Assembly (NCBI GenBank): GCA_029250345.1
Contig: JAQXFL010000004.1
Coordinates: forward strand, 1 to 5,826
Source: Candidatus Poseidoniaceae archaeon
Lineage (GTDB): Archaea; Thermoplasmatota; Poseidoniia; Poseidoniales; Poseidoniaceae
Length of the DNA stretch: 5,826 nucleotides
Direction: 5' to 3'
Each line of letters starts with the position of its first letter. The first letter of the stretch is position 1. The notes under the pieces were generated by a model. It did no database searches, was not told where the DNA came from, and saw only the letters and a program-made list of their open reading frames with translations. Of this stretch, positions 1 to 5,826 are shown piece after piece. A program made the position numbers and the translations under genes.

Positions 1-1705
1 CTTCCAATGCCTCATATTCATCACGAGGTAGCTTCAAGAAGAAAAGGAACAATCCGGGCCCGAATACAAGAGAAAAGTAGGACCAAGCACTTGTGCTGCC
101 GCCGTTGTTGATGCTCTCAACAGCCGCGATGATGTCTTCTGATGAAGCAGAAGGTGCGCTAGAGAAAACTACACGCATGGTTTTGTCCAATACGATGATT
201 GAGTCGGATGTCCCATTCGGAGTGCTGGCAGTGAACGATTCATCAAGGTCGACATAGCCCGGCCAAGTCATGTTGTAGTTGTTTTCCAGAGCAGCAACAT
301 CAGCCGTTGTCGCATCCATGCCCGCAAGAATATGGGCTACTGCGATATCGTTGCCAATGAGGTCTACCGTTTTGTTCAATTCGACTGATTGTTCCGCCAC
401 GTTTTGTGTTCCGGGTAAAGCAACTGCGAGTACGAGTGCATCCTTGCCATCAAACATTTCAGAGATGAGGACTTGTTGCATATTCTCGTCGTACAGTTCA
501 GTATCAAACACGAGTGCGTGATCATCGATCAAATCGTTTGAACCAAGGTTCGGTTGATTCATCGCAGTTGGAAGGAATACAATTGTCATCAGTAGCAGTG
601 CGATGAGAACCGGAGGTGGGGGCAATTCGTCCTTGCGAATACAAAGATAGAGGAATCCAATCAGAGACGTAACGGTGGTAAGTGACAAAACAACCGATGA
701 ACTGAGTATCCCTTCATCTGCTTTTTCGACTCCAAATCGTATAATTCCGAAGGCATGGCAATCGCTGTTAAGGTCCCCTGAAACGGTTTGCACACAAAAC
801 TCGAGATTGGAATCCCCAGGCTTCATTGCTGCAAGGCCAGACCATGCCCACACGGTTTTATTCCCTTCCATCGGACGGTCAATTCGTATTCTACCGGTTG
901 ATGTTTCAACAATGAGGTCTTCGTCCTTGACGAATTTTTCATCGGATGCGAGTGGCCCCCAAAGTTCCCATTTCGCAGATTTGATATCATCCACACCCCA
1001 TGGGAACAGAGGCTCAAATTCAATGTGAGCTCTTCGCTCAGCATCGACCACGACACGAGCCTTAGGCTCATACAGTTGGCCTTCCATGACAATGCCTCCA
1101 CTGTTTTGTTCAAATGCGCCCCATTGAACTTGAATCGTGCTTCCAGCACAATTGTTTTGCGCTGAAACAGTAAGAGTGAACACATCACCTGCTTTCATCG
1201 AGAGGAAGACTTCAATTCGTTCTCCCGAGAAGTTCATGGCGGAGTTTGAGGTGTCCGTATTGACCACTTGGTTCACGACGGAATCATAGACGGGTACACC
1301 GCCTGCATCAACTGAGTATGCCATTGTGAAACTGCTGTCTGTGAATGTTTGACGTTCACAATACTGCGGTCCACCGACTCCATCAATGTAGGCCGACATA
1401 AACACCGTCATGTTGACAGTTGCATTGATTGGATTTTGGAGAGGTGGACTGCTGACTGAGAATATTTGGCTCATGCCGCTAAAGGTGTTGACGGCTTGAC
1501 TGCCAACGGCGTTGTCTGTGCGTTGGCGTTGCAGAACGGCTTCTTCGGCATCAAGACCTTCGACAAAGAGGCGTTCCAATGGTTCGATATCCCACTCCAC
1601 AAAACCGGGTTCGTAAACCGGGTCATTTGCTGCTTTCACCGCTCCAGATGCCATCACTCCGAGTAGGAGTGCCAACATGACCAGTACGAGTTTCCGCTGT
1701 CGCAT
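1..1705 (-). CDS. Secreted, membrane-tethered protein with redoxin-like domain (partial at C-terminus)
   Basis: An open frame of 568 codons reaches the left edge without a stop, so the C-terminus is missing. The start chosen is ATG 1705, which gives a classic signal peptide (MRQRK, a hydrophobic stretch to about residue 20, then ASGAVKA/AND) and has a weak GGTG six bases upstream; an in-frame ATG at 1732 would add nine residues. Residues about 26-325 look beta-rich and extracellular, with four cysteines (116, 186, 304, 316) that could form disulfides. Hydrophobic helices lie near 331-354 and 361-380, joined by the basic loop CIRKDELPPPP. Residues about 420-533 have the strand/helix rhythm of a thioredoxin-like domain ending in IIVLDKTMRVVFSS, but LPGTQN stands where a CxxC would be expected. 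A third helix near 538-557 is followed by FLKLPRDEYEALE. The predicted topology puts both large domains outside. It is the last visible gene after the DUF92 gene. The coding call is firm; the redoxin assignment is inference and no function is recognised. Confidence 0.85.
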   Translation of the reverse strand, partial: MRQRKLVLVMLALLLGVMASGAVKAANDPVYEPGFVEWDIEPLERLFVEGLDAEEAVLQRQRTDNAVGSQAVNTFSGMSQIFSVSSPPLQNPINATVNMTVFMSAYIDGVGGPQYCERQTFTDSSFTMAYSVDAGGVPVYDSVVNQVVNTDTSNSAMNFSGERIEVFLSMKAGDVFTLTVSAQNNCAGSTIQVQWGAFEQNSGGIVMEGQLYEPKARVVVDAERRAHIEFEPLFPWGVDDIKSAKWELWGPLASDEKFVKDEDLIVETSTGRIRIDRPMEGNKTVWAWSGLAAMKPGDSNLEFCVQTVSGDLNSDCHAFGIIRFGVEKADEGILSSSVVLSLTTVTSLIGFLYLCIRKDELPPPPVLIALLLMTIVFLPTAMNQPNLGSNDLIDDHALVFDTELYDENMQQVLISEMFDGKDALVLAVALPGTQNVAEQSVELNKTVDLIGNDIAVAHILAGMDATTADVAALENNYNMTWPGYVDLDESFTASTPNGTSDSIIVLDKTMRVVFSSAPSASSEDIIAAVESINNGGSTSAWSYFSLVFGPGLFLFFLKLPRDEYEALE

Positions 1706-1767
1706 TAACAACACCACATGGTTTTGGTTCATGAAGGCAATGGCGCCATGAGAACGGTGAGTCCATC

Positions 1768-2541
1768 TCAAAGAAATAATTCCAAGGAGAGAATTGCCCA
1801 CATGACGAGCATTCCAAAAGTGATTGAAATCCCATTGACTCCACCTTTTTTCAGGTATCCCCGGTTTTCAAAAACTGCGCCGAGCAAACTGTCCATTTGA
1901 CAGCCCAGCCACCCAATGACGGCTACCATTGCAGTTTTCATCAAACCGATCTGCATGCCGTCGTCACCGTTGTTGGCTACCATCCATGCGGCGAAGGTTA
2001 GAACTGCAATCATGCTTGAACCGAAAAACGCTGCCTTCTGTCCTGATGGCGAGAAACCTCCGTTAAGTCCTGCTTCACAGGGTTTCAGGGTGGTGATCAT
2101 TCGTACATTATCGTCGAGGCAACCAATTTCGCTGGCAAAAGTATCGGATGCGGCCACAGCAACAGCGGCGCTAAACATCCAAACTCCATTGTACCAGTCA
2201 TCCGTGATGAATGCGAAGATTGCAACCAGGCCAGGTAGCCCACCATTGGCGATGACGTTTCCATAACTTCGATGTCCATCATCGGATTCAGACATTCCTC
2301 GTTGCATTTTCTCGTCAAAGCGCCACTTCGTGGCTTTATGAGATGCGAGTAGGAATCCAAGTAAAATGAGCAACCAAGTCCAGTGGCCCATGCCTCCAAC
2401 TACAAAACCAAGGGCAGCTGCAGCGACAATCCCTGGCTTATCGAGCATTTTCGCCCGTCCAGAAACCACAACCAAGCCGATGAGGAGGACTGAAGTCACG
2501 AGCAAGTTGCCCTGATTGAACCCTCCCGTAAGCACATCCAT
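1768..2541 (-). CDS. DUF92 / TIGR00297 family integral membrane protein, possible polyprenyl-phosphate kinase
   Basis: This 257-residue membrane protein shows the DUF92 signature motifs in order: SHKATKWR (67-74), RSYGNVIANGG (91-101), ASDTFASEIG (131-140), TLKP (151-154), GLNGGFSPSGQKAAFFG (158-174) and GWLGCQMDSLLGAVFENRG (210-228), set among about six or seven hydrophobic helices. The length is normal for the family. The plant member VTE6 phosphorylates phytyl phosphate to the diphosphate, so a role in recycling isoprenoid phosphates for archaeal lipids or quinones is plausible, but this is inference from a distant homologue. ATG 2541 is favoured because a GAGGG lies six bases upstream, overlapping the stop codon of the PrsW gene; the two are probably translationally coupled. 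The downstream gene starts 62 bases (or 35, with its alternative start) after this stop. Family assignment is strong; the reaction is uncertain. Confidence 0.93.
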   Translation of the reverse strand: MDVLTGGFNQGNLLVTSVLLIGLVVVSGRAKMLDKPGIVAAAALGFVVGGMGHWTWLLILLGFLLASHKATKWRFDEKMQRGMSESDDGHRSYGNVIANGGLPGLVAIFAFITDDWYNGVWMFSAAVAVAASDTFASEIGCLDDNVRMITTLKPCEAGLNGGFSPSGQKAAFFGSSMIAVLTFAAWMVANNGDDGMQIGLMKTAMVAVIGWLGCQMDSLLGAVFENRGYLKKGGVNGISITFGMLVMWAILSLELFL

Positions 2542-2547
2542 GGATAT

Positions 2548-2553
2548 CCCTCA
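2548..2553 (-). promoter_or_regulatory. Shine-Dalgarno site for the DUF92 gene, overlapping the PrsW stop codon
   Basis: Read on the minus strand, TGAGGG combines the PrsW stop TGA (2551-2553) with a GAGGG that can pair with the CCUCC end of 16S rRNA. It sits six bases before ATG 2541, which is normal spacing. It is the only good ribosome binding site among the visible starts here and suggests translation of the two genes is coupled. Confidence 0.6.
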
Positions 2554-4146
2554 GTCTCTCGGGTAATCTTCTCCTTGAAAGGTGCTTTCCTTTCGTTGTC
2601 CGCTAAAACCCGATTCCAATGCGAGTGCAGTTGGTAATATGTGGCGAGTGAATTGCCAGAGTGCAAAGATGAGTACAGACAACCAAACGATTGAAATCGA
2701 CAGGTCAATGAAGATGTGGGCATCTGTGAGAACAAGAGACAAGCCCCACATCGAACCGTTCCAAAAGGAGTGCAGTAACATTGCAAGAACGAGTGCTTTC
2801 AACGGCCGAATAGGCAGAGGAATTGCTTTTTCTGGTGATGCAGACAACCAAGTTGGTGGCATGAAAGGCTGTATTTGGTCCGTTCCTGAGTGCTTCATAA
2901 CGTGGCCCGCTGAATCGACGAGAACCCAGTTCTCGTTTGCTGGCGTTGCCTCGAACTGAGTTTGTTGATATCCCGGTAAAATCAATGGTTCTTTCCTGCT
3001 TTGGAGGTACGCTCCAATCGCATAGCCAGAGATGCCAGTCCATACTCCATGTCCTGGTATTGAACTGATGGCGCGCAAGACGCTGGTAAGGGCGAATGTG
3101 ATTGCAGCCCCCTCACCTGATGCGAATGCTCCTAAAATGTAGACTGAATTTTCGAGCAAAGCAAATCCCAGTCCAACGGTAAAGCCGATTTGAAAGCCCC
3201 GTCGAGGGCTGTCAATAAATCTGGCCAAGGCCAGCACTGCAGCCGCTTTGCACAGTTCTTCTCCAATGGGTGCTGAAAGCATGAGAATCAAACCGAAACC
3301 AAGGCTGCTGGATTCAGAGGATTCGAGTCCTGCACCGCTGAGGATGAGCGGTGAGAGGAAGGAGTTTATCGCAATCGCGGGGAGTGTAGAGATCATTCCT
3401 GCAATCAACATCCATTCTGCGAGCCGCCGAGTGGTTGGAAGGCCAAAGTAGGTGTTGGAAGTCGACCACCAAGCAAAGACTGGAGTCGAAAAACCGATGA
3501 TGAAGGCAGGGATCGCAACCAGACCAAACAGAACACCTGTAAATACGCTAAGTCCCATGATCAGTAACGGTAACATGCATACGCTGCTGAAGAATACACC
3601 TCCAAAGAACAACCACCACAATTGCTTACCACTCGGCATTTCCAATGGCGTTGTGTCTCGTACCAAGTGGTGTTCTACAGTAACTTTCTCAAACGTTTGA
3701 ACAGCGGTCCGAGGCGCAATCATGTTGAATGTGTTACCAAAAACAGAACTTTGCGCCCGGATGATGTGAGTAAGGCGAGGTCTTCTGAAAAAGGCGAAAC
3801 CAGCTACACATGGAATCAAGCACAAGGAGCCAAACAGCGTGTACCACGGTTCTGACGGCCCGAGGTCCCCGTCAAAATCACTGTCGAGTAAACCCCCAAA
3901 GATGAGTGAAGTGGATACATTGGCTACAATAAAAAGCAATATGACGAAGCCGAGCATCGAGCGAATCGTTTTCCATTTTGAGGATGGATACGCTAAGACC
4001 AGCCCTGCAGGAGGCGGACTCAACGGTGTGATGGGCAGACCCTGCATGAGATGAACAGCATGGCTGACACCTATCACATTTACGAAGAGGTCCCGCTCAG
4101 TTCGCCCATCACTCGTCACTGAAAAAACAGCAGTCGGCTCAAGCAC
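2551..4146 (-). CDS. PrsW-family (M82) intramembrane metalloprotease
   Basis: This multi-helix protein of up to 531 residues carries the PrsW core motifs: APIGEELCK (292-300; EExxK with E296, E297, K300), GLGFALLENSVYIL (325-338), RAISSIPGHGVWTGISGYAIG (358-378, with H366) and LLHSFWNG (457-464, with H459 and N463). These are the putative zinc-binding and catalytic residues of the family, whose Bacillus member makes a membrane cleavage of an anti-sigma factor; the substrate here is unknown. About 10 hydrophobic segments lie between residues 61 and 500. It is longer than typical PrsW (roughly 220-400 residues) because of an N-terminal half with extra helices, a soluble loop at about 121-172 and a 65-residue insertion at about 383-447. 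The longest frame starts at GTG 4146, directly after a stop; ATG 4047 (MQGLPITPLSPPP, residue 34) is an equally plausible start and neither has a clear ribosome site. It is the first gene of the three-gene block. Confidence 0.92.
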   Translation of the reverse strand: MLEPTAVFSVTSDGRTERDLFVNVIGVSHAVHLMQGLPITPLSPPPAGLVLAYPSSKWKTIRSMLGFVILLFIVANVSTSLIFGGLLDSDFDGDLGPSEPWYTLFGSLCLIPCVAGFAFFRRPRLTHIIRAQSSVFGNTFNMIAPRTAVQTFEKVTVEHHLVRDTTPLEMPSGKQLWWLFFGGVFFSSVCMLPLLIMGLSVFTGVLFGLVAIPAFIIGFSTPVFAWWSTSNTYFGLPTTRRLAEWMLIAGMISTLPAIAINSFLSPLILSGAGLESSESSSLGFGLILMLSAPIGEELCKAAAVLALARFIDSPRRGFQIGFTVGLGFALLENSVYILGAFASGEGAAITFALTSVLRAISSIPGHGVWTGISGYAIGAYLQSRKEPLILPGYQQTQFEATPANENWVLVDSAGHVMKHSGTDQIQPFMPPTWLSASPEKAIPLPIRPLKALVLAMLLHSFWNGSMWGLSLVLTDAHIFIDLSISIVWLSVLIFALWQFTRHILPTALALESGFSGQRKESTFQGEDYPRD

Positions 4147-4246
4147 TCATCATTGCGGGATTGACGCTCACAACTCTTACACATCAAACCACCGGAGTCT
4201 TATGAATTAAACACGCCTTGATAATCTCGTTCTCTAGTCAATCGGC
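4147..4246. promoter_or_regulatory. Divergent intergenic region with possible shared TATA-like element
   Basis: This gap separates the PrsW operon (leftward) from the small membrane protein (rightward). The AT-rich block TTATGAATTAAA at 4200-4211 reads TTTAATTCATAA on the other strand, so it resembles a weak archaeal TATA box in both directions. Transcription starting about 25-30 bases away would give a leader of roughly 15 bases for the ATG at 4247 and roughly 30 for the GTG at 4146. No operator or riboswitch-like structure was noticed. The placement is inference from composition and spacing only. Confidence 0.3.
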
Positions 4247-4555
4247 ATGGGCCTGATGGGATTCTTGTTCGCCCCGAGGAAAGACCACAAGGGTTGGTCT
4301 ACCCCAAGCGAGGCTGCAAGGCTATACTTTTTGTTGGTACTTGCAGGCAGCGCAGTCTGGGCTTGGCCACTCACGCAGGGTAATCTTCTGCTGTGGCTTG
4401 GATTGGTTGCGTTTGTTGCTACGCCACTTTTGACAATCGGTTGGTGGCTTATCTCACTGGTGAGCCAACGGTTCGAATCTCGAGTCCTCGTGGACTCTTT
4501 GAATCGGATTGACCGGAGCAAGAAGAAATCCATTCATTCTTTCAGGAAGCCGTAA
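4247..4555 (+). CDS. Small two-helix membrane protein, function unknown
   Basis: The 102-residue product has a basic N-terminus (APRKDHKGWS), two hydrophobic helices at about 25-42 and 47-73 separated by a short turn (PLTQGN), and a basic C-terminal tail rich in Arg, Lys and Ser ending SKKKSIHSFRKP. The positive-inside rule predicts both ends in the cytoplasm. I do not recognise the family. The frame on the opposite strand is also open but gives a composition with no helices, so the plus strand is preferred. ATG 4247 is the first in-frame start; a second Met at residue 4 (4256) is possible, and there is no Shine-Dalgarno, as expected for a short-leader archaeal transcript. It runs divergently from the PrsW gene and converges on the asparagine-synthase-like gene, with only 15 bases between the two stop codons. 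Confidence 0.7.
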   Translation: MGLMGFLFAPRKDHKGWSTPSEAARLYFLLVLAGSAVWAWPLTQGNLLLWLGLVAFVATPLLTIGWWLISLVSQRFESRVLVDSLNRIDRSKKKSIHSFRKP

Positions 4556-4567
4556 CCGACTTAAGTG

Positions 4568-4601
4568 ATTTTAATCAAACAACTTCACCGTCATTATTTT
4601 T
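4568..4601 (+). terminator. Possible T-tract terminator after the small membrane protein gene
   Basis: Downstream of the stop at 4555, the plus strand has a TTTT run at 4569-4572 and a TTTTT run at 4597-4601. Archaeal termination often uses such T-tracts without a hairpin. The site lies inside the 3' end of the convergent gene, so the runs may simply be coding sequence. Confidence 0.2.
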
Positions 4602-5284
4602 GATGCATTTGAGCCAGCGTTTGGAATGTATGCGTTCTCTTTGGACAGTTCTTGTCGTGCGGTGTCAAACACCTCTCTGTAGTGCGCATCAGGGCTTTCG
4701 ATACCTTCCCAGGTAGTTTGCAATTTTTCAAGTAGGCTTTCACGGGTGGAACATGAATCGATTTGAAATCCGTTACCGTATTCGAGAAGGCTTTCAAGGA
4801 GACCGTTTTGAATATCGTGAACGCCTCCATACACTCGATATGGAGTTGCAACCTTTGGAATACTGATTGAGGACAGTTCCTTCTTGCGAGTTTCAACATA
4901 GCTGAAAGACATGTTCTTTTTCTCTTCATCAAACGGGAATGTGGCTAAATCCGTATCGAGAAGGATTAACAGATCTTGGATGAGGTTATTTTCTGGATTT
5001 TTAAGGCTATACGAACACATCGTCTTGTTCATGAAAGGACGTAATGTAAGTAAAGATTGGCTCAGGCTTCGGCCGTTTTGAATTGCTGATTTGTAGCACA
5101 AGTGATGCCATTGCAATTTATTCTTGAATCGGAAAGGTACTCCAACTGAACGTAAAGCAGCCTTCAATTCTTTCCTAAGGCGGAGGTAACGCATTGGAGT
5201 CCTGTATCTAAATGCGATTTTGAAGAAACTCAACTTTGCGAAAGTACCTTTGACAATTTCCGCACCGTGTCCCCCGAGCTGAAT
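4571..5284 (-). pseudogene. Asparagine-synthase-like protein, C-terminal part downstream of an in-frame stop
   Basis: Directly after the TAA at 5285-5287 the same frame continues for 237 residues to a TAA at 4571. It opens with IQLGGHGAEIVKGTF, the counterpart of the GDGGDELFGGY loop of the AsnB synthetase domain, with His and Glu replacing the two Asp of the canonical loop. Residues about 80-97 (TLRPFMNKTMCSYSLKNP) match the family's late PFLD...EFA..LP segment near the acceptor site. The last 110 residues are a divergent tail with no motif I recognise. No ATG begins this piece; the nearest starts are TTG 5233 and ATG 5194, and both would lose the GGHGAE loop. It is therefore best read as the second half of the gene entering from the right edge, not as an independent protein. 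Confidence 0.8.
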
Positions 5285-5287
5285 TTA
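5285..5287 (-). other. In-frame TAA interrupting the asparagine-synthase-like gene
   Basis: The minus-strand codons run CAT CCT TAC TAA ATT CAG CTC GGG. Both sides share one frame, so no insertion or deletion is needed: one base change at this codon, for example from CAA, GAA, AAA, TTA or TCA, would restore an open frame from 5826 to 4571. The stop falls immediately before the conserved GGHGAE loop. Confidence 0.9.
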
Positions 5288-5826
5288 GTAAGGATGCTCC
5301 CAATAGGAGTCATACATGTACATCATGTCAAATATTCCTAAATTGGTTAAGGCCCAATTTCCAAACATATTGGTCACTTTGATTCGCTGAGGCTTGGGCA
5401 AAGTTGAATCGTTATTGTCGATTGTTTCGTTGAATTTGAAATTTAATGCTTGTGACATCTGCTTGACTATTCTAATGTCTTTCGAGCGACTCGAGTGAGT
5501 GTTGGAGCGGATAGAAATATTGTCAGGGAGTTGTGATTTATATCGTAACACTGCTAGTAATACCCGTGAATCCAACCCGCCAGATAGTCCGAGTTCGATT
5601 TTGATGCCATCTATGGATTGAATGGCGTGTATTGTGCCGACAATTTGTCGAAAAGATCGTATTAAAATATCGTTATATGAGGTTTTTTTTAAATCAAAAA
5701 CCGTCGGCATTATTGGTATGTTCTTCTTCACTTTGAGTTGGAAATCCCGACCAGCATCGTGAACCTGTTCTACAGAAACTGAACTTGCAGGTGGCAAGTA
5801 CTCAATGCCTTTGACGATAGCAGCAG
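5285..5826 (-). pseudogene. Asparagine-synthase-like amidotransferase, N-terminal visible part (5' partial, cut by stop)
   Basis: The frame enters from the right edge; 179 residues are visible before the TAA. They start AAIVKGIEYLPPASSV, which matches the linker between the glutaminase and synthetase domains of AsnB-type enzymes (GI..LPPG.), so a glutaminase domain of about 200 residues should lie beyond the window. Visible residues 76-90 contain the ATP-pyrophosphatase PP-loop ELGLSGGLDSRVLLA, with SGGLDS at 5584-5567. Such enzymes activate a carboxyl group with ATP and transfer ammonia from glutamine. The SGGxDSR variant is often seen in asparagine-synthase-like proteins of surface-polysaccharide or natural-product clusters, so the acceptor need not be aspartate. 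The expected fragment lacks the second half of the synthetase fold and would probably be inactive. Local base composition is low in GC (13 G/C in 60 bases at 5641-5700). Confidence 0.85.

Noticed and set aside
675..1028. Plus-strand open frame of 117 codons inside the secreted protein gene
   Set aside because: It lies wholly antisense to the 568-codon frame with a signal peptide and membrane helices; its own product is low in structure and lacks motifs.
823..1188. Minus-strand open frame of 121 codons in another frame of the secreted protein gene
   Set aside because: A shadow frame; the longer frame has consistent domain and membrane features throughout this stretch.
1740..1749. Ten-base perfect palindrome ATGGCGCCAT between the DUF92 and secreted-protein genes
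   Set aside because: A palindrome of this length is expected about once per thousand bases by chance, so several should occur in this window; there is no second copy or flanking symmetry to support an operator.
1916..2266. Plus-strand open frame of 116 codons
   Set aside because: Antisense to the DUF92 gene, which carries all family motifs over the same bases.
4234..4533. Minus-strand open frame of 99 codons opposite the small membrane protein
   Set aside because: Its product is Ser/Thr/Arg-rich with no helices, whereas the plus-strand product has a clean two-helix pattern with basic flanks. Some doubt remains because both are open.
5285..5287. Stop recoding as pyrrolysine or selenocysteine
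   Set aside because: Pyrrolysine uses TAG and selenocysteine uses TGA; this codon is TAA, and the flanking sequence shows no obvious recoding structure.
1..5826. CRISPR array, tRNA, rRNA, insertion sequence or attachment site
   Set aside because: No direct repeat arrays, cloverleaf-like segments, transposase motifs or paired terminal repeats were seen on either strand by eye.

Overview
The window holds five genes. Its style suggests a planktonic archaeon, possibly Marine Group II / Candidatus Poseidoniia (Thermoplasmatota). The reasons are moderate GC, tightly packed genes, mostly weak or absent Shine-Dalgarno sequences, an archaeal-type DUF92 membrane protein beside a PrsW-type membrane protease, and a large acidic secreted protein tethered to the membrane. 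This is a judgement of style, not a phylogenetic placement; a bacterial source cannot be excluded from the sequence alone.

Positions 1-4146 carry a three-gene block on the minus strand, read in this order. First is a PrsW-like intramembrane metalloprotease (4146 to 2551). Nine bases later comes a DUF92/TIGR00297 integral membrane protein (2541 to 1768). Last is a signal-peptide-bearing, membrane-tethered protein that runs off the left edge (1705 to 1). Its outer part is rich in predicted beta strands, followed by a membrane hairpin, a redoxin-like domain without a CxxC, and a third membrane helix. The short gaps and a Shine-Dalgarno overlapping the PrsW stop codon support an operon. All three products belong to the envelope, but no shared pathway can be proved here.

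Positions 4147-4246 are a divergent intergenic region with one AT-rich element that could serve as a weak TATA box in both directions. Positions 4247-4555 encode a small two-helix membrane protein on the plus strand, unrecognised.

Positions 4571-5826 (minus strand, entering from the right edge) are the synthetase part of an asparagine-synthase-like (AsnB-type) ATP-dependent amidotransferase. It is interrupted by a single in-frame TAA at 5285-5287. Reading frame and family motifs continue on both sides: the PP-loop SGGLDS before the stop and GGHGAEIVKG after it. This is either a recent nonsense mutation, a sequence error, or less likely a recoded stop. Parts of this gene are clearly more AT-rich than the operon to its left, which fits an exchangeable surface-polysaccharide-type locus. 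It is the clearest anomaly in the window. I did not find a convincing new multi-gene system; there are no tRNAs, rRNAs, CRISPR arrays or insertion sequences that I can recognise.
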